Position numbers and translations under genes: made by a program. The notes beneath the pieces were generated by a model. That model was given only the letters and a program-made list of their open reading frames with translations, did not search any database and had not been told where the DNA came from. A stretch of DNA of 50,477 nucleotides from Sphingopyxis flava (GTDB lineage: Bacteria; Pseudomonadota; Alphaproteobacteria; Sphingomonadales; Sphingomonadaceae), in NCBI RefSeq assembly GCF_900168005.1, contig NZ_FUYP01000025.1:1-50477 (forward strand), read 5' to 3'. Below, in pieces: positions 33,027 through 41,135 of the stretch (its first letter is position 1; every line of letters begins with the position of its first letter).

Positions 33027-33210
33027 AGCCGTTCCTCCAAAGGGTAACGGAATCTGGCGTCTAATCCGTAAATTATCGGTAAAGATGCAACGCAGGCCAA
33101 TCGAACGGACGACCCGGTTATCGGACGCTACCGATTGCAAGATCGAGGGGCGTTCGCGGTCAAGGACGCCCGAAAGCGCTCGCCGACGAGGGGCGAATTT
33201 TATTCGGCCG

Positions 33211-33840
33211 TCAGATCGTCAGCACGACGCGGTCAGAGGGCGCATCATAGCGGACCTCGACGCCGCGGCGGCGGATCTCGTCGAAGCTGACAAAGCCGCC
33301 GGAACGCGATTTGCCAAGTTCTTCGGCGATGTCGCCGCGGCCGTGCCGCGCAAGCGCTTCCTTCAGCTTGTCGCGCGCGATGGAGAGCGTTGAATCCTCG
33401 CCGACCTGGATCGCGGCCGAGCCAACATCGACTCCGTTGACGCGCAGCGATTTGCGGATTTCGATCGCGGAGCCGCCTTCTTCGGTCCATGCATAGGGAT
33501 CGGAGAGATCGAATTTGACGCCGAGGAGGTTCGAGGGAAGCGGGTCGGATGGCCGGGCACTCGCCTCGGTTCTCACGTTCGCCTGATCGTCGATCGACAC
33601 AAGAGCAAGGCTGGCATCGGAGGGCTGCATGTCACCTTCCCGGGACAACTGCGCCTCTTCTTCGCCAGTGAAGGGCGTAGGGGGAGGTAGCGCGACGCTG
33701 ACGGGCGAACGCGAGGCCCCCTTTGCGAGGAGGGTTTCGGGCTCCAGCGTCACATAGGCAGCACAGAGTAAGGCCGCGACTGCTGCTCCGAGCGCGACCT
33801 GAAACGCGATAGCTCCGATATCCCTTTCTTGTTCCGGCAA
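33211..33840 (-). CDS. Bitopic membrane protein of unknown function
   Basis: A frame of 209 residues from a TTG start at 33840, preceded by GGGAGGGGGG. It has one membrane segment at about 9-30 (GAIAFQVALGAAVAALLCAAYVTL), a proline-rich linker (VALPPPTPFTGEEE) and a globular C-terminal domain ending FVSFDEIRRRGVEVRYDAPSDRVVLTI. The N-in/C-out topology suggests a periplasmic domain. The frame stays open upstream to 34014, adding 58 residues that look non-coding, which is why I favour the TTG. I do not recognise the family. It precedes the PilZ-Xre gene on the same strand by 184 bases and may be expressed with it. Confidence 0.7.
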   Translation of the reverse strand: MPEQERDIGAIAFQVALGAAVAALLCAAYVTLEPETLLAKGASRSPVSVALPPPTPFTGEEEAQLSREGDMQPSDASLALVSIDDQANVRTEASARPSDPLPSNLLGVKFDLSDPYAWTEEGGSAIEIRKSLRVNGVDVGSAAIQVGEDSTLSIARDKLKEALARHGRGDIAEELGKSRSGGFVSFDEIRRRGVEVRYDAPSDRVVLTI

Positions 33841-34044
33841 CGCCCCCCTCCCTGGAGGCGGGCAATATCGGCGAAAAGCAACCGCGGGTAAACTTGCAAA
33901 TATTGAGCGCTGGCTTTTCGGCGCACTCGCCGCGCGTGCCTTTCGGTTCATCCAATCCGGTGCGGTTCGGGGGTCAACTGGCGGAACGCGTGTGTTTTTT
34001 TCCGCGTTTATCAAATTCTAACCTGATTCCGGCATACCAACCCC

Positions 34045-34284
34045 ATGAGCGAAACACTTTCCTTTCTCATCAGCCTTGTTCTGAAGGGCGGCGCCGTGCT
34101 GCTGGTGGTGAACGAGGTTCGCGGGATGATCCTTGCCGTTCCGGTGCTCTATGCGCTTTATGAAGCAGGGGGCACTTGGATGGCGATCTGGCTCGCCTTC
34201 TGCTCGCTGGGCGGGATCGCGCTGTCGGTGCTAGTGCCGATTTTTCTCGCCCGAAAGCTGCTGCGCCGCGCGCCAGGCCTCTAG
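34045..34284 (+). CDS. Very small membrane protein
   Basis: A 79-residue, almost entirely hydrophobic protein: two or three membrane segments (LSFLISLVLKGGAVLLVV, MILAVPVLYALYEAG, MAIWLAFCSLGGIALSVLVPIFLA) and a basic C terminus ARKLLRRAPGL placing the end in the cytoplasm. No clear ribosome binding site precedes ATG 34045. Its TAG stop lies within CTAG (34281-34284), the same four bases that hold the stop of the convergent PAP2 gene. No family is recognised. Confidence 0.62.
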   Translation: MSETLSFLISLVLKGGAVLLVVNEVRGMILAVPVLYALYEAGGTWMAIWLAFCSLGGIALSVLVPIFLARKLLRRAPGL

Positions 34285-35333
34285 GCCATCGCCGACGCGA
34301 TTTCGGGTTCGGCCTCGTCCCGGCGCCGAACATACTGGCCAGCCAACGCCCAAATCAGCCATGTGACTGCGATGGATACATATCCGTCGACAGCGTAATG
34401 GTAGCCGAGATGGATCGATCCGATTAAGATCGCGAAGAAGAAGGCTCCGAAAAACATGCCTGCCCGCCTCGACACCTGCTGCATGGCGAGAAAGAACAGG
34501 AAGGCAAGCGATACGTGCATTGAAGGCATCGCCGTGATGCCGCGCCCTAGCCCCGCGCTACCCGACTGATGCCATGCGACGAGCTGCTCCTGCACATCTA
34601 ACACCATGATGGGGAAGTGGGTGTCGGCTTGACGCAGATATTCCATCTGTTCCGCGAATCGGGTGTCACCCAAAATGGGCGCGAGGAAGCAGGGGCCGAC
34701 CGAGGCCAGGGCGGTAGCCATGACAACACCGATCAAGGTCCAGCACGCGAAATAGGCGAAAAGGTAGCGGCTACGAAGTTCGCGATTGTCGACAAAAAAG
34801 CAGAACCAAACGCCACCCGCATAGATCGGTAAAATCCACAGGTGATAGAGTATCGACAGCACTGAACTGATTAATGGATAGCCCAATAGGGGCTGCAGCA
34901 GGCGCCAGGGATCGGTACCGTGCAGCGCGCGGTCTAGCGCTATCCAAGTATCGTCCCAAACATAGGAGCTGAAGAGCGGAATGGCGCTTTTCATGGCTGA
35001 GAAGGCCGGAAGGAACAGGGTGAGCGCGATCAGCATCGGGGCGCCGCGCGCGAGCCTGTCACCGAGACCGCCGGCAATGAAAAGGTCGCCGAGAAAGGCG
35101 AGCGGACTTTCGGGGCGGTGTCGCCAAAGGCGCGCCCCGATCATAGGGACGAGGACGAACAGCAAGGCCGAGAGATAGGCAATAAAGTTGGAGAGGAAGC
35201 TGTTTGCTCGGAAGCCGTTGACTCCTTTCGTCGCTAGAACAGCCAAGAACAGGATCCACACGAGTAGAGCTCCAACCAATATGGCGCGGTCTTCGGTGAG
35301 GCCGGAGCGGAATGAAGTTGCCAGTCGACGCAT
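34281..35333 (-). CDS. PAP2-superfamily membrane phosphatase (AUR1/inositol phosphorylceramide synthase-like branch)
   Basis: A 350-residue integral membrane protein with about seven or more hydrophobic segments. The phosphatase motifs are late: GITAMPSMHVSLAFLF (PSMH replaces the common PSGH) and GSIHLGYHYAVDGYVSI with the catalytic His-x3-Asp (HYAVD). This variant is typical of the PAP2_3 branch related to AUR1. Likely substrates are lipid phosphates or sphingolipid head groups, which would suit a sphingomonad, but this is inference. ATG 35333 follows AGAGGAAC; the longer frame overlaps the neighbouring gene without membrane sequence. It lies 11 bases after the DUF2569-like gene, so they form an operon. 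Confidence 0.88.
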   Translation of the reverse strand: MRRLATSFRSGLTEDRAILVGALLVWILFLAVLATKGVNGFRANSFLSNFIAYLSALLFVLVPMIGARLWRHRPESPLAFLGDLFIAGGLGDRLARGAPMLIALTLFLPAFSAMKSAIPLFSSYVWDDTWIALDRALHGTDPWRLLQPLLGYPLISSVLSILYHLWILPIYAGGVWFCFFVDNRELRSRYLFAYFACWTLIGVVMATALASVGPCFLAPILGDTRFAEQMEYLRQADTHFPIMVLDVQEQLVAWHQSGSAGLGRGITAMPSMHVSLAFLFFLAMQQVSRRAGMFFGAFFFAILIGSIHLGYHYAVDGYVSIAVTWLIWALAGQYVRRRDEAEPEIASAMA

Positions 35334-35344
35334 CAGATGTTCCT

Positions 35345-36163
35345 CTAATCTGCCGGGGCTCGCGAGCGGTAGGTTACGTTGACGCGCTCGGATAGCAACA
35401 AATAGGGTATCCACACCAACATGCTGACCAGCACTTTGGTCACATTGCCGCCGAGCAATTCGCCCAGTGAATGGGCGATCGGCGCGGGCAAGTCGGGAGC
35501 CGCGGCTACCCGGTAGGCGATCACAACCTGTAACAGCAGGTCCATTGCCCAAGCGAAGAGCAACATGCGTGGAAACAGCGGCATTGAACGCAGCGCCATG
35601 ACGAAGCAGGCGGCGTATAGAAAGTTCATTACCAACACGTCGAACGCCATCATTTGAAATATCGTTGTGGCCCAAACGGGCGCTTCCTGGTTCACGGCCG
35701 GAACGGCCAACAGGAATTCGACGCTGCGCATCGGGACGTTCAGCAACAGTCCGACCAGCAGCGAGGCCATGAAACCGTAGGGCCCGAAGGAAGGGTGAGC
35801 GCGGGCACCCAGCGGATCAAGCTGTCGCCAGCGATCAAAGTGGGCGAGGCGGATGCGTGGCCGTGCCGGCAACAGGCTGGCGGGAATGGAGGCCATGGCG
35901 ATCCGGTATCCCGCGATCGGGGCAAGGGCAATCAACCCATAGGGCAAAAGCATCCGAACGAGATCAGTTGCCACGCGACTCGGCGCCCCGGATGATGCGA
36001 ATCGCAGCGCTGCCGCAACGCCGAACAGGAGCATCCAGAACAGAATCAGGATTTCCATGCGGGATTGGAGGGCGCGTACGACATGTCGCGACCGATCGCC
36101 GAGCCGATTGCTCACACGGTTTAAAATGGCCTGTATGGTGGGAAACCACGCGACCTGTGACAT
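35345..36163 (-). CDS. Multi-pass membrane protein, DUF2569-like C terminus
   Basis: A 272-residue protein from ATG 36163 (MSQVAWFPTIQ). Hydrophobic segments: about 37-55 (ILILFWMLLFGVAAALRF), 70-88, 130-145 (GFMASLLVGLLLNV), 170-190, 196-225 and 245-258. The ending VTKVLVSMLVWIPYLLLSERVNVTYR closely follows the DUF2569 ending (WIPYxxxSxRVxxTF), but the N-terminal half is longer than that family, so assignment is partial. It precedes the PAP2 phosphatase by 11 bases and is probably co-transcribed, suggesting a membrane lipid role. An ATG at 36220 would add 19 residues. Confidence 0.78.
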   Translation of the reverse strand: MSQVAWFPTIQAILNRVSNRLGDRSRHVVRALQSRMEILILFWMLLFGVAAALRFASSGAPSRVATDLVRMLLPYGLIALAPIAGYRIAMASIPASLLPARPRIRLAHFDRWRQLDPLGARAHPSFGPYGFMASLLVGLLLNVPMRSVEFLLAVPAVNQEAPVWATTIFQMMAFDVLVMNFLYAACFVMALRSMPLFPRMLLFAWAMDLLLQVVIAYRVAAAPDLPAPIAHSLGELLGGNVTKVLVSMLVWIPYLLLSERVNVTYRSRAPAD

Positions 36164-36601
36164 TGGATCCGGCCCCACCCTCCAAATCGTATAGTTTGTC
36201 CAAGGTTTCCCATATTGCAACGAATCGAGCCCGCTTCCGTGGCTTTCGTATCCGGACAGCAGAGGTCACAGAGCGCCGAAAGCTTAGAAGTTGCTGGCTT
36301 AGCCAAATAGGAGGCCGCGTTTCAAGTGGGGTTAATTCCGTTTCCTTAAAAAGTGCCATTCCGGAACGAAATTACAAAGGGTTGCATTTCCGATTGACTG
36401 TCGTTGCAATTGCAGGGAAATTAGGCGGGCTTGCAAGGGGGACTGCCTTTCGGAGCCTGGTGCAAAGCCGGATATCATCGGGTCGCACCGGTTTTCCGAA
36501 AAAATCACCCAAGCGGCGGGCCAGCCGGAAATAGAGGCCGGAGCCCAGAAATCCATTCTCGTCCCGTCGAAGAGGCACGGGATCATTGGGGGTATTTTGA
36601 A
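36164..36601 (+). promoter_or_regulatory. Leader region of the Tad pilus operon with hairpins
   Basis: No gene was seen in this 438-base gap. Two hairpins precede the pilin gene. In the first, CTGGTGC (36457-36463) pairs with GCACCGG (36485-36491), enclosing a small CCG/CGG stem. In the second, TCCCGT (36562-36567) pairs with ACGGGA (36577-36582), 19 bases before the pilin ATG. GGGGG at 36588-36592 is the ribosome binding site. Structured leaders often stabilise pilin mRNA or control translation. A possible -35 box TTGACT sits at about 36396. I cannot prove a promoter or a riboswitch. Confidence 0.4.
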
Positions 36602-36811
36602 ATGAAGAATTTTCTGAAGTCGTTCATTGCGGACGAGTCTGGGGCGTCGGCCGCCGAATATGCGCTGATCCTCGCCGTAGTTGGCGCCGGCATCGTCGCA
36701 GCTGCCGTTTTCCTTGGCGGAGAGATCAGCAGCGCAATGTACGGTGCCGGTGACGCGATCTGCGGTGAGGGCAATAGCATCTGCCGCGCCGGCGGAAACG
36801 GCGGCACATAA
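36602..36811 (+). CDS. flp: Flp/Fap-type major pilin
   Basis: A 69-residue prepilin, the building block of the Tad pilus. The short basic leader MKNFLKSFIADESG is followed by ASAAEYALILAVVGAGIVAAAVFL: cleavage is expected after the Gly, with the conserved Glu-Tyr pair at +5/+6 of the mature protein, the Flp signature. The C-terminal part is short and has two cysteines (AICGEGNSICRAGG) that could form a disulfide, less common in Flp pilins. A terminator-like hairpin follows, so the pilin may be made in excess over the machinery genes downstream. Confidence 0.95.
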   Translation: MKNFLKSFIADESGASAAEYALILAVVGAGIVAAAVFLGGEISSAMYGAGDAICGEGNSICRAGGNGGT

Positions 36812-36824
36812 CGATGGTCTGGGA

Positions 36825-36865
36825 GGCCCGTCCCGTTTCGGCGGGATGGGTCTTTCACATTTTTG
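36825..36865 (+). terminator. Attenuator-like hairpin between pilin and cpaB
   Basis: GGCCCGTCCCG (36825-36835) pairs with CGGGATGGGTC (36842-36852), 11 pairs with two G-U, around a 6-base loop. TTT follows at once and a TTTTT run comes at 36860-36864. It lies 13 bases after the pilin stop and 28 before cpaB. A partial terminator here would let pilin transcripts exceed those of the assembly genes. Confidence 0.6.
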
Positions 36866-36892
36866 CCTGAGGCCGGTGTGGGGGGACGCTCG

Positions 36893-37795
36893 ATGGAGCG
36901 GCGCAATCTGATTATCATTGGCGCGGCGGTGCTTTTTGGCCTCGTCGCGGTTTACTTTGCAAACGCGTGGTTCAGTGGGGTCGAGAAGCAGCAGGAGCGG
37001 GTGGCGGAGCAACGCGCCATGACGCGGATTGCCGTTGCCGATCAGGATCTGGCGTTCGGTACGGCCTTGTCGAGCGCCAATGTCCGGCTTGTGGCCTGGC
37101 CTGTCGATTCGGTGCCGCAGGGCGCTTATCGCGAAGGCGAAGCGCAGCGACTGCTGGGTGAAGGCAAAGTGGCGATCCGCCCGATCGCGCGGGGTGAACC
37201 CATATTGGTCTCCCGAATTTCCGAACGCGCGGTTCTTTCGGCTAACATCCCGCCCGACATGCGTGCGGTCACCGTGCCGGTCGACGCTGTCAGCGGTGTG
37301 GCCGGCTTTGTCACGCCCGGCGATGTGGTCGATGTGCTGCTGACGCGACAGATTCCTGGCGATGGTGCGAGCAGTGATGACAAGATGACCACTGTCGTGC
37401 TCGATAATGTTCAGGTGCTGGCGGTTGATTTGCGCGCGAGCGAACAGAACACCGATCCCTCCGAGAGTAAGACGGCGACCTTAATGGTCCACCCTGAAGG
37501 CGCGCAGCGTCTCGCTCTGGCGACCCAGATTGGGCGGCTTAGCCTTGCACTGCGCAATGTCGAAGATCCGGGAACGGGCGCGCGCCGCGTGGTTACCAGC
37601 CGCGAGCTTGGCGGCGGATTGTTCATTCCCGCTCGGCGCGCCTCTGGATCACCGGCGCCGCAAGTGCGGGGTACTGCCGCCACGCCGCCGACCGCACAGC
37701 CCGCAGCAGCGTCGCCGCGACCTAGCGGGCCCGGCATGACCGTCGTGCGCGGGACCGATACCAGTTTTGTAGGGGTGCAGCGCCATGGCTATTAA
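36893..37795 (+). CDS. cpaB: Tad pilus assembly protein CpaB/RcpC
   Basis: A 300-residue protein anchored by an N-terminal membrane segment (NLIIIGAAVLFGLVAVYFANAW, about 5-27) with a periplasmic SAF-like domain (about 50-115: RIAVADQDLAFGTALSSANVRLVAWP, then IARGEPILVSRI) and the CpaB core (MRAVTVPVDAVSGVAGFVTPGDVVDVLL). ATLMVHPEGAQRLALATQIGRLSLALRN is also a family stretch. The tail is low complexity (PAPQVRGTAATPP). ATG 36893 follows a GGGGGG run. The end overlaps cpaC by 11 bases. It works with the secretin at the outer membrane, possibly contacting peptidoglycan. Confidence 0.93.
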   Translation: MERRNLIIIGAAVLFGLVAVYFANAWFSGVEKQQERVAEQRAMTRIAVADQDLAFGTALSSANVRLVAWPVDSVPQGAYREGEAQRLLGEGKVAIRPIARGEPILVSRISERAVLSANIPPDMRAVTVPVDAVSGVAGFVTPGDVVDVLLTRQIPGDGASSDDKMTTVVLDNVQVLAVDLRASEQNTDPSESKTATLMVHPEGAQRLALATQIGRLSLALRNVEDPGTGARRVVTSRELGGGLFIPARRASGSPAPQVRGTAATPPTAQPAAASPRPSGPGMTVVRGTDTSFVGVQRHGY

Positions 37796-39179
37796 TCTCG
37801 TTCGCCGCGCGCTTTATATGGTTCTGCCGCTGGCGCTCGCGTGCGCGGCGGCGCCCGCATCGGCGCAATCTGCGGATAGCGGGCTCCACGGGGGTACACT
37901 CGAAGTGCCGATCAACAAGAGCCAGATCGTCACTGCCGACCGACCGATCGCAAAGGCAATGGTCGGGAGCTCGGCGATTGCCGATATTGTGCCGCTCACC
38001 GACCGGTCGGTCTATGTGCTGGGCAAGGGCATGGGGACAACCAGCCTGACGCTCTATGACGCCGGCGGGCGCGTCCTTGTAGTAATGGATGTCGCCGTCG
38101 GCCCCGATGCCGATGGATTTCGCCAGCAGGCCGCGCGACTGATCCCCGGCGCACAGATCGAGGCGCAGATTTCCGGCGACTCGCTCGTCCTGACTGGGCT
38201 GGCCACCGACCCCGCGATGATCGATCGCGCCGTGCAACTTGCGCGCACCTATGCGGGCGATAAGGTCGTCAACATGATCGGCCTCGGCGCTAGCCAGCAG
38301 GTCATGCTCGAGGTGAAATTCGCCGAAGTGCGCCGCAGCGTTGGCGAGGATATCGGTGTGCGTGCCTTTATGAACGACGGCTCCTTCCGCGGCGTGACGG
38401 GGCCAGGATCGTCGTTGATACCGAATCCCGAAGACGGCACAGCGCTTCTCAAGGCGGGCAGCGTTGCCAATAGCTTTGGCATTTTCGGCGATACCTTCCG
38501 CCTGCTCGGTATCGATTTCGAAGCCTATCTCAACGCGCTCGAAGCCAAGGGCTTTGCCAAGACTCTGGCCGAACCGACGCTCATCGCACTCTCGGGTGAA
38601 AAGGCATCCTTCCTGGCCGGCGGCGAATTTCCGATTCCCGTGGTGCAGTCGGGCCGCTCGGGCGGTGGCGGGGATGGGGGCATCGGCAGCGTGACCGTCG
38701 AGTTCAAGCCGTTCGGGGTCAGCCTCGGCTTTACCCCGACGGTGCTCGGTGACCGGACGATCAACCTGAAGGTCGAGCCTGAGGTGAGTTCCATCGACCC
38801 GGCAGCGTCGATCCAGCTTAACGGCATTTCGATCCCAGGGCTGCAAACCCGTCGGGCAAGCACCACGATGGAACTGCGCGACGGCGAGAGCTTTGCAATC
38901 GCCGGGCTGTTGCAGCGCGATTTTCGTACCACCATCAACCAAGTGCCGCTCCTTGGCGGTATCCCCATCATCGGATCGCTGTTCCGTTCAACCGAGTTTC
39001 AAAAGGGCGAGACCGAACTGCTGATCGTGGTCACGCCGCGACTGGTGCAGCCGATCAAGCCCGAGCAGGTGCGCTTGCCGACGGACCGCGTCGCCGACCC
39101 CGATGCGGCCGCGGCGACCCTGCTCGGCGAAGCCTATGATCCAGTGCCCCTGAAGAAGGAGGGCGACTATGAATATTGA
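37785..39179 (+). CDS. cpaC: Tad secretin CpaC/RcpA
   Basis: A 464-residue outer-membrane secretin through which the pilus leaves the cell. It has a signal peptide (about 1-28, ending APASAQ), an N-terminal pilN-like domain (VPINKSQIVTADRPIAKAMVGSSAIADIVPL), a BON-like domain (AQIEAQISGDSLVLTGLATDP), and the secretin core from about 170 (QQVMLEVKFAEVRRS, EPTLIALSGEKASFLAGGEFPIPV, VEFKPFGVSLGFTPTVL, GESFAIAGLLQ, VPLLGGIPIIGSLFRS, ELLIVVTPRLVQPI). All family landmarks are present and the length is typical. It overlaps cpaB upstream and the lipoprotein gene downstream, each by 11 bases. Confidence 0.95.
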   Translation: MAINLVRRALYMVLPLALACAAAPASAQSADSGLHGGTLEVPINKSQIVTADRPIAKAMVGSSAIADIVPLTDRSVYVLGKGMGTTSLTLYDAGGRVLVVMDVAVGPDADGFRQQAARLIPGAQIEAQISGDSLVLTGLATDPAMIDRAVQLARTYAGDKVVNMIGLGASQQVMLEVKFAEVRRSVGEDIGVRAFMNDGSFRGVTGPGSSLIPNPEDGTALLKAGSVANSFGIFGDTFRLLGIDFEAYLNALEAKGFAKTLAEPTLIALSGEKASFLAGGEFPIPVVQSGRSGGGGDGGIGSVTVEFKPFGVSLGFTPTVLGDRTINLKVEPEVSSIDPAASIQLNGISIPGLQTRRASTTMELRDGESFAIAGLLQRDFRTTINQVPLLGGIPIIGSLFRSTEFQKGETELLIVVTPRLVQPIKPEQVRLPTDRVADPDAAAATLLGEAYDPVPLKKEGDYEY

Positions 39180-39459
39180 CTCGTTCCGCAAGCTTGCCTG
39201 TCTCGCGCTGCTGCCAATGGTCGCGGGCTGCGCGAGCGTCCCGTCGATCCTCGAAGAGCCCGGAGATTCGCGCTTCGGCGAGGCTAACCGTCAAACCATG
39301 ATGGCGCAGGTGATCGATCCTGACCCCGTCTATGATGAGCCGATGACCGGAAGCGGTGAACAGACACAAAAGGCCGTGGAGCGCTACCGCACGGACGCCG
39401 TGAAGCAGCCGGATGGCATCCGCACCACCGACGCAGGTTCGGCCTCCGGGCCGCAATAA
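39169..39459 (+). CDS. Short Tad-locus lipoprotein in the cpaD position
   Basis: A 96-residue protein with a lipoprotein signal: MNIDSFRKLACLALLPMVAGC, lipobox VAGC with Cys21. The mature part is short, acidic and proline/glutamate-rich without a folded-domain look (ILEEPGDSRFGEANRQTM, DPDPVYDEPMTG). A strong ribosome binding site (GAAGGAGG) overlaps the end of cpaC. In many Tad loci this place holds CpaD, a lipoprotein of about 200 residues that helps the secretin; this one is less than half as long. It may be a pilotin-like protein serving the secretin. It is not an obvious truncation since the reading frame ends cleanly. Confidence 0.8.
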   Translation: MNIDSFRKLACLALLPMVAGCASVPSILEEPGDSRFGEANRQTMMAQVIDPDPVYDEPMTGSGEQTQKAVERYRTDAVKQPDGIRTTDAGSASGPQ

Positions 39460-39491
39460 TTTCCGGGCGGTGGCAAAAGAGCGAACTCGCA

Positions 39492-41135
39492 ATGAAACGC
39501 ACGCAGTCCATTTGGCGGTCCAGCATATGGCGTGACGAGGCGGGCGCCGCCGCGGCCCTCTATGCGCTGGCGCTCCCGGCGCTCGTTGCGGTAGCCGGGA
39601 TCGCATTCGATTATGCCCGTCTTGCGGCGCTCGACACCGAGCTGCAAAATGCCGCTGACCAGGCGGCGCTCGCGGCCGCGACGCAGCTCGACCGCCGGGC
39701 CGGGGCGGTCGATCGCAGCGCGATGGCTGCAACGTCCCTGATCAACAACGAAACCCGTTTCGCCAATGACGGCGAGGGCCGCGACGTGTCGGATCTCACC
39801 GTCCGCCTCTATGCGGACAAGAATCAGGCGGAAGCGTGTGGCGACGCTGGCGCATTGTCCGCCACGGCGACGGGCGATGCACAGGCGGCCTTTGTGTGCG
39901 TGCGGGTAAACACTCGAACGGCGAATTTTGCGCTGACACCGGTGGTTGGCGCATTGCGCAGCAATATCTCTGCGCAGGCGGTGGCGGGCGTCGGATCGGC
40001 GCTTTGCCGCACGCCGCCGTTGATGGTCTGCAATCCCAACGAGGCATCGGACCCCGACGCCAACTTCATCACGGGGATGCGCGGGCGCGGGATGCTGGTG
40101 GTCCAGGGCGGAGGCGGCGCGTGGACGCCTGGCAACTTCGGCTATCTCGACACGGGCACGGGTAATGGCGCGACCGGGGTGCGCATGGCGCTCGGGTGGG
40201 TGTCGCCGCCCGGCAACTGTCTCTCGCAAAGCGGCGTCGATACGGTCGATACCGAGCCGGGCAATATGTCGAATGTGCCGCAGGCGCTGAACACCCGCTT
40301 CGATATCTATGACACGCAAGGCTGTGAGGACGGCGGGATCTGTCCGCCATCGGTCAATACGCGCAAGGATCTGGTGCGGCAGAAGGGCGCGAGTGGCAAC
40401 AACAGCTGCCGCTTGCACGACAGCCAGGGATGGTATCTGCCCGCTAATCGATATGATCCCGCTAATCCGGGCTCGACGCCCGATTCCATGGGGCACCCGC
40501 GCGACGTCTGTCACGCGCTCGCAACCGGGCAGGCGGGCGCGTGCACGACGTCGATCGGCGACGGGACCTGGCATCGCGACACCTATTTCCGCACCCACTA
40601 CCTGCGCACTGAGGGCCCGATGGCCGGCACAAGGTGGAATTCGGCGGACTGGCAAGCGAACACCAAGCTGAAGCCCGACGCGACCCGCTACGAGGTCTAT
40701 CTCTGGGAAATTGCGAACCGTGGCAATGTGATCGATGGCGTGCGGATCCTCGATCCCAAGCCGCGCCCCGATACCGTCGCGGGCGGCACGCCGATCAACT
40801 ACGCGGCTCCCGTATGCAGCCAGTTGCAGCCCAGTGGTGGATATGGCGGCGGAGTGACACCCAGCGCCACCTCGGCCGACCGCCGCCGCATGTCCGTGGC
40901 CGTGGTCAATTGCACCGCGAACAATGTTCGCGGCAATTCCACGGGTGTTCCCGTTCGCCGCTGGATGGATGTTTTCCTGGTCGAACCCTCGATCGCTCGG
41001 CCGGGTTCATCAACCCGGCGTGCAACGGGACAGGATCAAATTTACGTCGAAATCATCGGCGAAACGACCTCGGGCTCGGCGGGCGAGACGGCCGGCTCGG
41101 TGATCCGCCGCGATGTGCCTTACCTGATCAGATGA
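39492..41135 (+). CDS. tadG: TadG-like pilus assembly protein
   Basis: A 547-residue protein. The N terminus has the TadG/TadE-like start: a charged DEAG, then the hydrophobic segment AAALYALALPALVAVAGIAFDYARL (about 20-45) and ELQNAADQAALAAATQLDRR, a stretch diagnostic of TadG proteins. The rest is periplasmic and cysteine-containing (CRTPPLMVCNPNEAS, CEDGGICPPS), with no von Willebrand MIDAS motif that I can see. It is expected to be processed like a pseudopilin and to help pilus assembly in the inner membrane/periplasm. The stop overlaps the next gene by 4 bases. Confidence 0.88.
   Translation: MKRTQSIWRSSIWRDEAGAAAALYALALPALVAVAGIAFDYARLAALDTELQNAADQAALAAATQLDRRAGAVDRSAMAATSLINNETRFANDGEGRDVSDLTVRLYADKNQAEACGDAGALSATATGDAQAAFVCVRVNTRTANFALTPVVGALRSNISAQAVAGVGSALCRTPPLMVCNPNEASDPDANFITGMRGRGMLVVQGGGGAWTPGNFGYLDTGTGNGATGVRMALGWVSPPGNCLSQSGVDTVDTEPGNMSNVPQALNTRFDIYDTQGCEDGGICPPSVNTRKDLVRQKGASGNNSCRLHDSQGWYLPANRYDPANPGSTPDSMGHPRDVCHALATGQAGACTTSIGDGTWHRDTYFRTHYLRTEGPMAGTRWNSADWQANTKLKPDATRYEVYLWEIANRGNVIDGVRILDPKPRPDTVAGGTPINYAAPVCSQLQPSGGYGGGVTPSATSADRRRMSVAVVNCTANNVRGNSTGVPVRRWMDVFLVEPSIARPGSSTRRATGQDQIYVEIIGETTSGSAGETAGSVIRRDVPYLIR

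Noticed and set aside
36457..36491. c-di-GMP-I riboswitch in front of flp
   Set aside because: Only a GCAAAGCC-like string is shared; the conserved GGCAAACC helix and tetraloop receptor layout are not visible, so I list it only as a structured leader.
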